Below, piece by piece: positions 8,771-16,587 of a DNA stretch of 64,000 bases. The notes below the pieces were generated by a model that saw only the letters and a program-made list of their open reading frames with translations, did no database searches and had not been told where the DNA came from. A program made the translations under genes and the position numbers. Numbering within the stretch: the first letter of the stretch is position 1; the number at the start of each line of letters is the position of its first letter. Source of the stretch: Paenibacillus_AP thailandensis (lineage in GTDB: Bacteria > Bacillota > Bacilli > Paenibacillales > Paenibacillaceae); contig NZ_JBHUMY010000013.1 of NCBI RefSeq assembly GCF_042685365.1, positions 62,001 through 126,000 of the forward strand, given 5' to 3'.

Positions 8771-9529
8771 ATGGAATCTGTACAGTTGGATAAATTCAGG
8801 CAAATTAAAACCGAATTGACCCGTTTTATCATGTTATATAAGTTTGCGCTTAAGGAACTGGAGACGAAGATTGAAATTTTGCAGGAAGAGTTTCAAATGC
8901 TCCACGAATACAACCCGATCGAGCATACAAGCTCCAGGGTGAAATCGCCCGAAAGCATCATTAACAAGCTTTACCGGAAAAACTGCGATCTTTCGTTGAA
9001 TTCCATCAAAGCGAACGTAAGGGATATTGCCGGGCTAAGGATTACGTGCTCGTTCGTGTCCGACATTTACCGCATTCGGGATATGCTCAGCCGGCAGGCG
9101 GACCTGACGGTCATCGAGGAGAAGGATTACATCCAGAAACCGAAGGAGAACGGCTACCGCAGCCTTCATCTTATCGTAGAGGTGCCGGTGTTTATGTCCG
9201 ACGGGCAGGAGTTTGTGTGCGTCGAGGTGCAAATCCGGACGATCGCGATGGATTTCTGGGCCAGTCTGGAGCACAAAATTTTTTACAAATACGACAAAGC
9301 CGTACCGGTCGGCTTGACCGAAGAGCTGAAAGAGGCCGCCGATACCGCGGCGGCGCTGGACAGAAAGATGGAGCGCCTGCATAAGGAGGTGGCGGAAATT
9401 AAAGGGAACCAGCCGGACGAGCTGGAAGATTTGGTCCGCCAGATCGTTCATGCAGGCAACCGCCTAAAGCTGCCAAGCTCGATTATGGAGATGCTCGAAG
9501 GAACGGCTTCCGATTCCGAGAAGAAGTGA
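8771..9529 (+). CDS. relP: Small alarmone synthetase, RelP/YwaC type GTP pyrophosphokinase
   Basis: 252 residues, ATG with AGGAGG upstream. It has only the synthetase domain: NPIEHTSSRVKSPESIINKL, VRDIAGLRITCSF, DYIQKPKENGYRSLH, VEVQIRTIAMDFWASLEHK, then a charged C-terminal helix. There is no HD hydrolase or TGS/ACT part, so it is not the long RelA. The MDFWASLEHKI and LTEELKEAAD stretches resemble B. subtilis YwaC more than YjbM as I recall them. It makes (p)ppGpp from ATP and GTP/GDP, usually under cell-wall or alkaline stress. Single-gene unit ending at the hairpin at 9707. Confidence 0.9.
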   Translation: MESVQLDKFRQIKTELTRFIMLYKFALKELETKIEILQEEFQMLHEYNPIEHTSSRVKSPESIINKLYRKNCDLSLNSIKANVRDIAGLRITCSFVSDIYRIRDMLSRQADLTVIEEKDYIQKPKENGYRSLHLIVEVPVFMSDGQEFVCVEVQIRTIAMDFWASLEHKIFYKYDKAVPVGLTEELKEAADTAAALDRKMERLHKEVAEIKGNQPDELEDLVRQIVHAGNRLKLPSSIMEMLEGTASDSEKK

Positions 9530-9634
9530 TTCCCTTTATTGCCCGCAGGCGGTTTCGGCGCGCCTGGGGTGGCGACGCGTTAGAGGCGCAGCGCGGCCGC
9601 TGTCTCTGAAACGTTGCGCTTTGCCTAGTGTCCC

Positions 9635-9850
9635 TTAACTGCAAAAACACGACCCTAGTACCTGCTTAACTGCAAAAATACATTTACAACAGTGCGAGAA
9701 TAACAAAACGGCGGCAATAACTGCGAAAATACAGTTATCGCCGCCGTTTTTGCATGGATAGGGGGCAGAGCCGCCCATTTCACTGCATAATCGCAGTTAA
9801 ATGGTGGATACCCCCTCAAAATGGCTATTTTTCATGCATATTTGCAGTAA
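9635..9850. repeat. Cluster of degenerate TTAACTGCAAAAATAC repeats
   Basis: Copies at 9635-9650, 9666-9681 and 9717-9732 (plus strand) and 9785-9800 and 9835-9850 (minus strand), all in the gap between the convergent relP and hflX genes. A sixth copy, TTAGCTGCAAAAAGGC, lies at 11442-11457 in the hflX leader region. Copies differ by 1-5 bases from the consensus. Nothing else is recognisable in this 380-bp gap except the terminator. Confidence 0.6.
9707..9751. terminator. Bidirectional terminator between relP and hflX
   Basis: AACGGCGGCAATAACTG (9707-9723) pairs with CAGTTATCGCCGCCGTT over an 8-nt loop with one mismatch and is followed by TTTTT; the reverse side offers AAAA before the stem. 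One repeat copy forms part of the stem. Confidence 0.85.
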
Positions 9851-9908
9851 AGTCCGGTCTCGCCGCGCATACCGACGCGCCTGCGGTGTGCGCGCATGGC
9901 TTGGGCCC

Positions 9909-11180
9909 TTACAGCACCTGCAACTCGTGGCGGTGCTTCTCCAGATCGGCGCTCCGGCATTCCATGCGGAGCAGCGTGCCTTCGGCTTCGTAGCTTGTGC
10001 TGTACACTTGCGCGTGCTCGTTGAAGAAAGCGACCAGCCGGCCTTGCTCGTACGGAATCAGCACCTCGCATTCGACGTAGTCGCTGAAAATCTCCTTGCG
10101 GATCAGACCGACCAGCTCGTCGATCCCTTTGCCTTCGGCCACCGACATATAGACGGCGTTGCCCACGGCCTCCGGGTAGAAACGGTCGGTCAGATCGCAT
10201 TTGTTATAGGCGTAAATCGTCGGAATGTTGTCTGCGCCCAGCTCCTTCAGCGTATCTTCCGTCACCGAGATCAGTCGCTCGTAATTTTCGTGCGAGTAAT
10301 CGACGACGTGGACGAGCAGATCCGCTTCGGACACTTCCTCGAGCGTCGAGCGGAACGCCTTGACGAGATGATGGGGCAGCTGGCTGACGAACCCGACCGT
10401 ATCGGTCAGCAGGAACGACTTGTTGTCCGGCAGGTCGATGCTCCGAACCGACGTTTCCAGCGTCGCGAACAGCATGTTTTGGGCGAATACCCGCTTCTCC
10501 GAATCCGGGTTGAATTTCGCCAGCAAGGCGTTCATCAGGCTCGATTTGCCGGTGTTCGTATAGCCGACGAGACAGACGACGGGAATTTCGTTTTTCTTCC
10601 GCTGCTTGCGCTGGACCTGGCGTCTTGCGACAAGCTTCTCGAGCTCGGACTGAAGCGCCGCGATCCGGTCTTCGATGCGGCGGCGGTCCAGCTCCAGCTT
10701 CGTTTCCCCCGCGCCTCTGTTTCTGAGCCCGGAGCCGCCGCCTTGCCGGCCGAGCGACGCGCGCAGCCCGACGAGACGCGGCAGCATATATTGGAGCCGG
10801 GCTACCTCGACTTGAAGCTGCGCTTCCCGCGTTTGCGCCCGTTCGGCAAAGATGTCCAGAATGAGAACGGTGCGGTCGATCACTTTGCACTCCAGCTCTT
10901 TTTCCAAATTGCGGATTTGCGAAGGGGAAAGCTCGTCGTTGAAAATAACGGTTTCCGCGCCAAGCTCGTCGCGGACCGCGCGCAGCTCCTGCAGCTTGCC
11001 CGTTCCGATATAATGCGTCGGATTGACGCGCTCCGCCTTCTGCGTCACTTCGCCGACCACGTCGACGTAGCAGGCGTCCGCCAGATTGCGCAGCTCCTCC
11101 ATCGAATAGTCGAAGTCGTTCTGATGCTGCAGCTGAACGCCGACAATAACGGCGCGCTCTCGTTGTTGATCCATTGTCAT
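9909..11180 (-). CDS. hflX: Ribosome-associated GTPase HflX
   Basis: 423 residues; start ATG at 11180 with GGAGG 10 nt upstream (a second in-frame ATG is two codons in). The N-terminal HflX nucleotide-binding-like domain includes THYIGTGKLQEL and FNDELSPSQIRNLE, then a coiled coil with GGGSGLRNRGAGETKLE and a G domain with P-loop GYTNTGKSS at residues 206-214, DTVGFVSQLPHHLV and NKCD. HflX splits stalled or heat-damaged 70S ribosomes and in some Gram-positives contributes to macrolide/lincosamide tolerance. The gene has its own promoter and an unusual ~490-nt leader with small ORFs and an intrinsic terminator just upstream, suggesting regulated read-through. Confidence 0.95.
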   Translation of the reverse strand: MTMDQQRERAVIVGVQLQHQNDFDYSMEELRNLADACYVDVVGEVTQKAERVNPTHYIGTGKLQELRAVRDELGAETVIFNDELSPSQIRNLEKELECKVIDRTVLILDIFAERAQTREAQLQVEVARLQYMLPRLVGLRASLGRQGGGSGLRNRGAGETKLELDRRRIEDRIAALQSELEKLVARRQVQRKQRKKNEIPVVCLVGYTNTGKSSLMNALLAKFNPDSEKRVFAQNMLFATLETSVRSIDLPDNKSFLLTDTVGFVSQLPHHLVKAFRSTLEEVSEADLLVHVVDYSHENYERLISVTEDTLKELGADNIPTIYAYNKCDLTDRFYPEAVGNAVYMSVAEGKGIDELVGLIRKEIFSDYVECEVLIPYEQGRLVAFFNEHAQVYSTSYEAEGTLLRMECRSADLEKHRHELQVL

Positions 11181-11216
11181 CTATGATCATCCTCCATAAG
11201 CTAAAATTAGTTTACG

Positions 11217-11247
11217 CAAAAAAACACAGACATATCTGCCTGTGTGC
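11217..11247 (-). terminator. Intrinsic terminator just upstream of hflX
   Basis: On the minus strand ACACAGGC pairs with GTCTGTGT (one G-U) over AGATAT and is followed by seven Ts. It lies 37 nt upstream of the hflX start, well downstream of the leader promoter, so hflX transcription must pass it. Confidence 0.75.
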
Positions 11248-11489
11248 GAGGTGATCAGAATAAACCGTCCGGCGCTATAAACCGGGGAAGGTTCAAAGGT
11301 CTTCTCTCCATGGAGGGAGGCTAGGGATGGCCTTCCGGCCAAACACAAGCTTCGAAACGTAAGCGGATATCCGGAAAGATTCCGAAACGCAACCTCCATG
11401 GAAACATATTCCGTTCTTCAGGTAAACGAAACGCCGTCGCCTTAGCTGCAAAAAGGCAAAGGAAGCATTTCGGCTAATATGCGGGTTAC

Positions 11490-11609
11490 CTAAAAATGGA
11501 CAGACCTATCCTGAGTCCTCTGCACATCAGGCAGAGCTTGGGCGCTGTAAAGAATACGAATGAGCCGATTCGGTAAAGAATCGAAACGTTTCATGTTCTT
11601 CGGCATCAT
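11490..11609 (-). CDS. Leader uORF2, 39 codons, overlapping the uORF1 stop
   Basis: Its ATG overlaps the last base of the uORF1 TAA (TAATGATG), an arrangement for translational coupling; it has no Shine-Dalgarno of its own beyond that of uORF1. It starts MMPKNMKRFDSLPNR and ends with a TAG at 11492-11490, and is basic in its first half. I do not recognise the peptide. Codons 26-30 coincide with the sequence complementary to the terminator arm, so translation here could control RNA pairing. Could be a chance frame; the overlap and position argue otherwise. Confidence 0.4.
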   Translation of the reverse strand: MMPKNMKRFDSLPNRLIRILYSAQALPDVQRTQDRSVHF

Positions 11610-11647
11610 TAGCCGCGCACAATCCTGACTCGGATAGAATCTATCAC
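11609..11647 (-). CDS. Leader peptide uORF1 with macrolide-arrest-like motif
   Basis: GTG start at 11647 with GGAGGG (11659-11654) and a 6-nt spacer; 12 codons then TAA. The peptide MIDSIRVRIVRG has Ser4 and Arg6-X-Arg8, the same positions as in the ErmDL leader MTHSMRLR..., where an Arg/Lys-X-Arg/Lys motif makes macrolide-bound ribosomes stall. The frame begins about 25 nt after the predicted transcript start and is the first ORF of the hflX leader. The motif match is seen; stalling is inferred. Confidence 0.6.
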   Translation of the reverse strand: MIDSIRVRIVRG

Positions 11648-11678
11648 GCGTAACCCTCCGTTCCTAGAAATTAGCTAC

Positions 11679-11707
11679 AGTGTAGCATATTCATCGGCGA
11701 ACGGCAA
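11679..11707 (-). promoter_or_regulatory. Extended -10 promoter for the hflX leader
   Basis: On the minus strand TTGCCG (11707-11702), a 17-bp spacer, and TACACT (11684-11679) preceded by TGC, forming an extended -10. It sits only 9 bp past the uppP stop, giving hflX its own transcript. Confidence 0.6.
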
Positions 11708-11715
11708 TTGTTCCG

Positions 11716-12513
11716 CTACATCACAAAAATAAAAAACAGGGCGGCAAGCACAAAGCGGTATACCGCAAACCATTCCAATCTAAGCCGTTTGATGAGATTC
11801 AGAAACGTTACAACGGCGATCATCGCAACGACGAAGGCGGCGATAAAACCGATCAAAAACAAAATAAGCGCATCCGAAGTCAACATGTCCCGGCTGTCGT
11901 ACAGATCGAGCGCGGTCGCCCCCAGCATGACCGGGACGGAAATGATAAACGTAAAGTCCGCGGCCGCCTTTTGGCTCGTTCCGAGCAGCAGCCCGCCCGA
12001 GATCGTCGCTCCCGATCTTGAAAAGCCGGGCCAGAGCGCCAAGCATTGGAATAAACCGATTCCCAAAGCTTGCTTATACGTAATGTCGTCGGTATTCTCG
12101 GCCGTTACCTTTCGTTTCGACCTTGCCGCCACGATCATGAGAATGCCCCCGGCGATCAGGCTGATCAGGACGGTAGCCGAACCAAACAAAACTTGTTTAA
12201 TAAAGTCTTTGAAAATCAAATAGACGATCAACGCCGGAATCATCGCGAGGATCATATGAACGGCGTTTAATTTTTTCGCCGAGAAGTCAAACGCAATTAA
12301 ATCTTTAAGTATCCCTATGTATCTTTTCCAATAAAGCACGAGAACGGCCATGACGGCGCCCAGCTGAATGACGATCTTGAAGGTCGTCGCCCAATCCCCT
12401 TCGAAACCTAACAGATCGCCGGCCAAAATCAAATGCCCCGTTGACGAGACGGGAAGAAATTCCGTCAGCCCTTCGATAATGCCCAGAAGAATGGCGCTAA
12501 TTACATCATTCAT
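11716..12513 (-). CDS. uppP: Undecaprenyl-diphosphate phosphatase UppP/BacA
   Basis: I choose ATG 12513 (MNDVISAILLG) because AAAGAGGTG precedes it by 10 nt; the frame extends 9 codons further without a comparable site. 265 residues, about 8 membrane segments, with the two BacA signatures EGLTEFLPVSSTGHL near residues 14-28 and WPGFSRSGAT near 160. It recycles the C55 lipid carrier of cell-wall synthesis and confers bacitracin resistance. The next genes to the right encode a two-component system and an exporter of the bacitracin/lantibiotic immunity type, so the region may serve envelope-antibiotic defence. Confidence 0.93.
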   Translation of the reverse strand: MNDVISAILLGIIEGLTEFLPVSSTGHLILAGDLLGFEGDWATTFKIVIQLGAVMAVLVLYWKRYIGILKDLIAFDFSAKKLNAVHMILAMIPALIVYLIFKDFIKQVLFGSATVLISLIAGGILMIVAARSKRKVTAENTDDITYKQALGIGLFQCLALWPGFSRSGATISGGLLLGTSQKAAADFTFIISVPVMLGATALDLYDSRDMLTSDALILFLIGFIAAFVVAMIAVVTFLNLIKRLRLEWFAVYRFVLAALFFIFVM

Positions 12514-12708
12514 GCACAATGAACACCTCTTTACTCCCAAAATGATAGAAGCTTATCCAGTCTGTTACAGTCTACCATTTTATGAATAATTGGCTACTGG
12601 ACTTAAGTCTTGGCCGATCGGCTTCGGGCAATGTTCCTGCAGCTTGTTGTTTAGGCGCCGCTCCCGAGTTTAAAATAAACCCTATGCACATACGAAAGGA
12701 GTACGCCG

Positions 12709-13383
12709 ATGAGCGCGACGATTTTATATGTCGAGGACGATAAGGAGATTGCCGGGTTCGTCCGCGAATGCCTCCAGGAGCGGGGCTATTCGGTCAAATG
12801 GCTGACCAGCGGGGACAGAGCCGTGGAGGAGGCGTCCGGCTGCCGGCTTGCCGTTGTCGACGTCATGCTTCCGGGCTTGGACGGCTTTACAATCGGGCAG
12901 CGGTTGAAAAAAGCGGACCCATCTCTCCTGATATTGATGCTGACGGCCCGCACGTCCATCGACGACAAGCTGCAAGGGCTTCAATTCGCTGACGATTACT
13001 TGACGAAGCCGTTTCATCCGGAGGAGCTGCTCGCCCGGATCGAGGTGCTGCTTCGCCGGTTCCGGAAAGCGGAGGCGGAGCCGGTCGCGATCAAGCATCT
13101 GCTCGTTTACGAGCAGGAGAACCGGATCGTCAACCGGGATACGGGAGAAGAGATTACGCTGACGGGCAAGCAGTTTCATATTTTCGGCTATTTGCTGCGG
13201 CATCTCGGCCAAATCTTGACGAAGGAGCAAATTTACGAAGCGGTATGGGGCGAGCCTTACATCGACGGCGACAAGACGCTGATGGTCCATATCCGCTACT
13301 TGCGGGAAAAGCTTGAGCGCGATCCGGCGTCGCCGGAAGTGATCGAGACGGTGCGCGGCATCGGCTACCGGGTGAGGGCATGA
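12709..13383 (+). CDS. OmpR-family response regulator
   Basis: 224 residues. Receiver domain with acidic pocket Glu9-Asp10-Asp11, phosphoacceptor Asp51 (VVDVMLPGLDG) and Lys in DDYLTKPF; C-terminal OmpR winged helix (LTGKQFHIFGYLLRHLGQILTKEQIYEAVW ... split, VRGIGYRVRA end). The segment before DDY is about one residue shorter than usual (GLQFADDY rather than GLELGADDY). ATG has GAAAGGAG upstream. Overlaps the following kinase gene by 4 bp. Likely regulates the LanFEG-like exporter at 14959-17328. Confidence 0.9.
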   Translation: MSATILYVEDDKEIAGFVRECLQERGYSVKWLTSGDRAVEEASGCRLAVVDVMLPGLDGFTIGQRLKKADPSLLILMLTARTSIDDKLQGLQFADDYLTKPFHPEELLARIEVLLRRFRKAEAEPVAIKHLLVYEQENRIVNRDTGEEITLTGKQFHIFGYLLRHLGQILTKEQIYEAVWGEPYIDGDKTLMVHIRYLREKLERDPASPEVIETVRGIGYRVRA

Positions 13384-14810
13384 GGAAGGATAAGCGTTCG
13401 GAGGCCGGGGAGACCAAATTCCGCAATTCGTTGCTGTCGCGGTATCTTTTGATCGTTATTTTCGCGATTTTGTTTATTCCGATCATTCTGGTGGCGGCTG
13501 CAACGCTGGCGATTCTCGGCCAGCAATTCATTTGGCAGGATCAGATCAACAAGCCGAAGTACGAAAGCGCAAATCAGATGGAACAAATGTGGCACCGGGA
13601 GGCAGCCGCGCTTGCCGCCGGCAATCCGGGAGGGATCGACCGGAGACTGGAAGAGCTGAAGGAGCGATACCCGGAAGCTTCCATGTTCTGGGCTGACGAA
13701 GCGGGGCGAACAAGGCTTGTCCTGTCCGAGCGTCCGTTAGAGCTTCCGGAGCTATGGACGCCTCAAGAAGCGATCCGTTTTATGAAAAGAAACGTGGGCG
13801 GCGATCCGTTCACTGTTGTGGCGTTTATCGGCGAAAACAACGAAGGACCCGCCTTTATGGTACTGCAAATGCCGCGCGCGCTTTTTCAGACAATCGGACC
13901 GACCGAGTCGGTTTCGCTTGTTTTTTACCTAACGTTTATCGCGGCGATGTTCGTCTTGTTCGTCATGCTTTCGCTTCTGTTCTTCCGGCATATCCGCAGG
14001 CGGCTGATTCGGCTTCAGACGGCGATGGCGCTGCGGGGAGCGGACGGCTTGCCGGAGCCGATTACGGTCAACAAAGCGGACGAGATCGGGCAATTGGAAT
14101 CGGCCTTCAACCGGATGGTCGGGCAGCTTCAGGAAAGCAGGCGCCGGGAGCAGGAGGAGGAGGAGCTGCGCAAGCGGCTCATATCCAATCTGTCGCACGA
14201 TCTGCGGACGCCGCTCACCGTCATGAACGGGCATGTGTATGCGCTCCGGCAGGAGAACCTGACGGACAAAGGACGGGGAGCGGTGAAACTGCTTTCGTCC
14301 AAAATCGAACAGCTGGGCGGCCTGATCGACAATTTGCTCTCGTATACGCTGATGACAAGCGGCAAATATCCGCTGAAGCCGGAAGAGCTGGACATCTTGC
14401 GGCTTGTCCGGGAAACGGCGGCAGCCTGGTATCCGCTGTGGGAGAAGGAAGGCATCGATGCGGACGTCGATCTGGAAGCCGCCGAAGGTTCGCTCCGTTG
14501 GCGCGTGGACCGGGAGGGCTTCCGGCGCGTGCTGGACAATCTGTTCCAGAACGTCGTCCGCCATGCTGCGGACGGCGGGTATATCGGCATAACGGTTGCC
14601 GCCGAAGGCGAAAGCAAAGCGATCGTCATAACCGACCGCGGTGCCGGAAGGAAGGGCGGCGGCAAAGGCGCGGGCATCGGCCTTGCGATCGTCGATTATT
14701 TGCTGCGCGAGATGGCGCTGGAATGGCGCATGGAGCGAACGACGGAAGGCACCCGGGTGACGATATTCCCGAAGGGAAAAAGCGCAAATGCAAAAAACGC
14801 TCCAGGTTAG
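13380..14810 (+). CDS. Membrane sensor histidine kinase
   Basis: 476 residues starting at the ATG of an ATGA overlap with the response regulator. TM1 about residues 18-45, extracytoplasmic loop of about 120 residues, TM2 about 180-203, HAMP, then HisKA with His273 in NLSHDLRTPLTVMNGH and an HATPase domain with DNLFQNVVRHA, DRGAG and KGAGIGLAIV. The loop is too long for the short-loop BceS type. Partner of the preceding regulator. Its last codons overlap a terminator stem. Confidence 0.9.
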   Translation: MRKDKRSEAGETKFRNSLLSRYLLIVIFAILFIPIILVAAATLAILGQQFIWQDQINKPKYESANQMEQMWHREAAALAAGNPGGIDRRLEELKERYPEASMFWADEAGRTRLVLSERPLELPELWTPQEAIRFMKRNVGGDPFTVVAFIGENNEGPAFMVLQMPRALFQTIGPTESVSLVFYLTFIAAMFVLFVMLSLLFFRHIRRRLIRLQTAMALRGADGLPEPITVNKADEIGQLESAFNRMVGQLQESRRREQEEEELRKRLISNLSHDLRTPLTVMNGHVYALRQENLTDKGRGAVKLLSSKIEQLGGLIDNLLSYTLMTSGKYPLKPEELDILRLVRETAAAWYPLWEKEGIDADVDLEAAEGSLRWRVDREGFRRVLDNLFQNVVRHAADGGYIGITVAAEGESKAIVITDRGAGRKGGGKGAGIGLAIVDYLLREMALEWRMERTTEGTRVTIFPKGKSANAKNAPG

Positions 14811-14824
14811 GGCGTTTTTTTGCG
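14795..14824 (+). terminator. Terminator overlapping the kinase stop codon
   Basis: AAACGC (14795-14800) pairs with GCGTTT (14812-14817) followed by a T-run; the kinase TAG lies in the loop. It separates the two-component genes from the exporter. Confidence 0.7.
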
Positions 14825-14958
14825 TTTCGCTTATTCGCCGCGCAAATGGAGCCGCCATTCCTAAGGCGGCAATCCCATTTCGCTTAACCCAATTTTAAAC
14901 TTCCTCCCCCTTTGCGTTTAACCTTCGGCATGTATCGTAATGGTCGAGGTGATTTTCC

Positions 14959-15873
14959 ATGAGCGAATGGATTATTGAGACGAAAGGGCTCAGTAAACGG
15001 TATAAAGGGCGCTACGCCGTAGCGAATTTGGATTTGCGCATTCGGAAAGGAGACATATACGGCTTTCTCGGGCCGAACGGAGCGGGCAAAACGACGACGA
15101 TCCGCATGCTGCTCGGCTTGATCAAGCCGTCGAGCGGCTCGGTTCACGTCTTCGGCAAGCCGCTGAAAAGCGAAAGGCTGTCCATCCTGCGGAAGGTCGG
15201 GTCGCTCGTTGAATATCCGTCCTATTACGGCCATCTGACGGCCGTCGACAACCTGGAGGCGATCCGCCGAATTATCGGCGTGCCGAAGACGAGAATCGCC
15301 GAAGTGCTGGAGATCGTCGGGCTGACGAAGGAGGCGCGCCGTCCGGTGAAAGGCTATTCGCTTGGCATGAAGCAGCGGCTTGGCATCGCCAGCGCGCTGC
15401 TGGGGCAGCCGGAGCTGCTCATTCTGGACGAGCCGACGAACGGGCTGGATCCTTCCGGCATCCTGGAAATCCGCGAGCTGATCAAAAGCATGCCGGCCAA
15501 TTACGGCATTACGGTGCTCATCTCCAGCCACCTTCTCGGCGAAGTGGAGCAAATGGCCGGTACGGTCGGCATTATCCGCCAAGGCGAGATGGTGTTCCAG
15601 AATACGATGGACAGCTTGCGGCAGGAAGCGAAAGGCTCGCTGCTGCTGCGGGTTTCCGAGCCGGAGGATGCGCTGCTCGTTCTGCACAAGCAAGGCTTTA
15701 AGGCCGCGTTTCTCCCGGAGGGAATTCGGCTGGAGAAATACGACGACAACGGCATCGCCGCCATGGTGCGGTGTCTGGTCGAGCAGGGCCACGATATTTA
15801 CCGGGTCGAGGAGAAGCGCAAATCGCTCGAAGATTTGTTCCTTCAAATCGTGGAGGGAGGAAAGCGGACATGA
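14959..15873 (+). CDS. LanF/BcrA-type ABC transporter ATP-binding protein
   Basis: 304 residues. Walker A GPNGAGKT at residues 38-45, Q-loop region, signature YSLGMKQRLG, Walker B LLILDEPTNGLDP and switch His in SSHLLGEVEQ. The C-terminal extension matches the bacitracin/lantibiotic self-protection ATPases. It overlaps the first permease gene by 4 bp (ATGA). The three-gene ATPase-permease-permease order is that of LanFEG immunity exporters, which expel lantibiotics from the membrane. No lantibiotic precursor or modification enzyme is in the window, so defence against foreign peptides is likely. Confidence 0.87.
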   Translation: MSEWIIETKGLSKRYKGRYAVANLDLRIRKGDIYGFLGPNGAGKTTTIRMLLGLIKPSSGSVHVFGKPLKSERLSILRKVGSLVEYPSYYGHLTAVDNLEAIRRIIGVPKTRIAEVLEIVGLTKEARRPVKGYSLGMKQRLGIASALLGQPELLILDEPTNGLDPSGILEIRELIKSMPANYGITVLISSHLLGEVEQMAGTVGIIRQGEMVFQNTMDSLRQEAKGSLLLRVSEPEDALLVLHKQGFKAAFLPEGIRLEKYDDNGIAAMVRCLVEQGHDIYRVEEKRKSLEDLFLQIVEGGKRT

Positions 15874-16586
15874 TCGGCAAGACGCTTTCCTCCGATATGC
15901 TGAAAATCCGCCGCAAAGGGCTGTGGCTGCTCGCCATTATCGCGCCGGTCGGACTGCTCGCGATGCAGGCGCTCAATTTCGGTCTCCGCTACGACTATTT
16001 CGTACGGCAGTACGGCGAGGAGCTATGGGGCGCTTTGCTGGAGAACGTTTCCATGTTCGTGCCGGTGTCGCTGCTGCTCGGCTGTACGCTGGTCAGCTCG
16101 CTTGTCGCCAATGTCGAGCATCATATGAGCTCGTGGAAGCAGTTGCTGGCGCTCCCGGTTTCGCGGCATGCCGTCTTTGCGGCCAAGTTTCTCGTATGCG
16201 TCATCCTGCTGGCGTTCTCCTGCGTGCTGCTGGCGGCGGGTACGGTATGCTTCGGCCTTGTATTTGGCTTTGACCCGGCCCAGGTGCCGGTCGCAGCTCT
16301 GATGAAGCTCAGCTTCTTGCCGTTTCTCGCTTCCTGGCCTGTGCTGGCGCTCATGCTGTGGCTCTGTCTTTCGTTCCGCAACCAGGCGCTGCCGATTACG
16401 CTGGGCGTCGTTCTGTCGATCGGCTCGCTGTTTTCGATGTCGCTGTCGGAATGGTTCCCGGTCAATTGGCCGATGGCCGCTTATGCAGGCGCGCAGCCGG
16501 AGCTGTTTGTCGGCTTGGGCATAGCGGCGGGCCTTGTCGTTCTGGCGCTGGGCATGCTTCATTTCGACCGAAAGGATGTGGCGTAG
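15870..16586 (+). CDS. LanE-like ABC transporter permease
   Basis: Start ATG 15870 overlaps the ATPase stop. 238 residues, six hydrophobic segments, with the family's HHMSSWKQLLALPVSR stretch after the second segment and a terminal FDRKDVA. Related in sequence to the next gene (compare GGGGWKQLLTLPVSRTG there), indicating an old duplication. Forms the membrane channel with its neighbour. Confidence 0.85.
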   Translation: MIGKTLSSDMLKIRRKGLWLLAIIAPVGLLAMQALNFGLRYDYFVRQYGEELWGALLENVSMFVPVSLLLGCTLVSSLVANVEHHMSSWKQLLALPVSRHAVFAAKFLVCVILLAFSCVLLAAGTVCFGLVFGFDPAQVPVAALMKLSFLPFLASWPVLALMLWLCLSFRNQALPITLGVVLSIGSLFSMSLSEWFPVNWPMAAYAGAQPELFVGLGIAAGLVVLALGMLHFDRKDVA

Positions 16587-16587
16587 C

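Larger units (their letters stand above)
11181..11672 (-). promoter_or_regulatory. hflX leader: candidate ribosome-mediated transcription attenuator
   Basis: Predicted transcript start near 11672. In order on the minus strand: uORF1 (11647-11609), uORF2 (11609-11490), a hairpin CGATTC/GAATCG in early uORF2, a hairpin CTCTGC/GCAGAG in late uORF2, about 240 nt with small hairpins and one copy of the dispersed repeat, then an intrinsic terminator (11247-11217) 37 nt before the hflX start. Segment 11534-11522 (CTGCCTGATGTGC) is complementary to the terminator rising arm (11247-11236) with one bulged A. Parts are read directly; the attenuation mechanism is inference. Confidence 0.6.

Noticed and set aside
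9801..11186. 461-codon plus-strand frame opposite hflX
   Set aside because: Pure shadow of hflX; all conserved motifs are on the minus strand.
11187..11399. 70-codon minus-strand frame across the hflX terminator
   Set aside because: No Shine-Dalgarno, no domain, and it would run through the terminator hairpin up to hflX.
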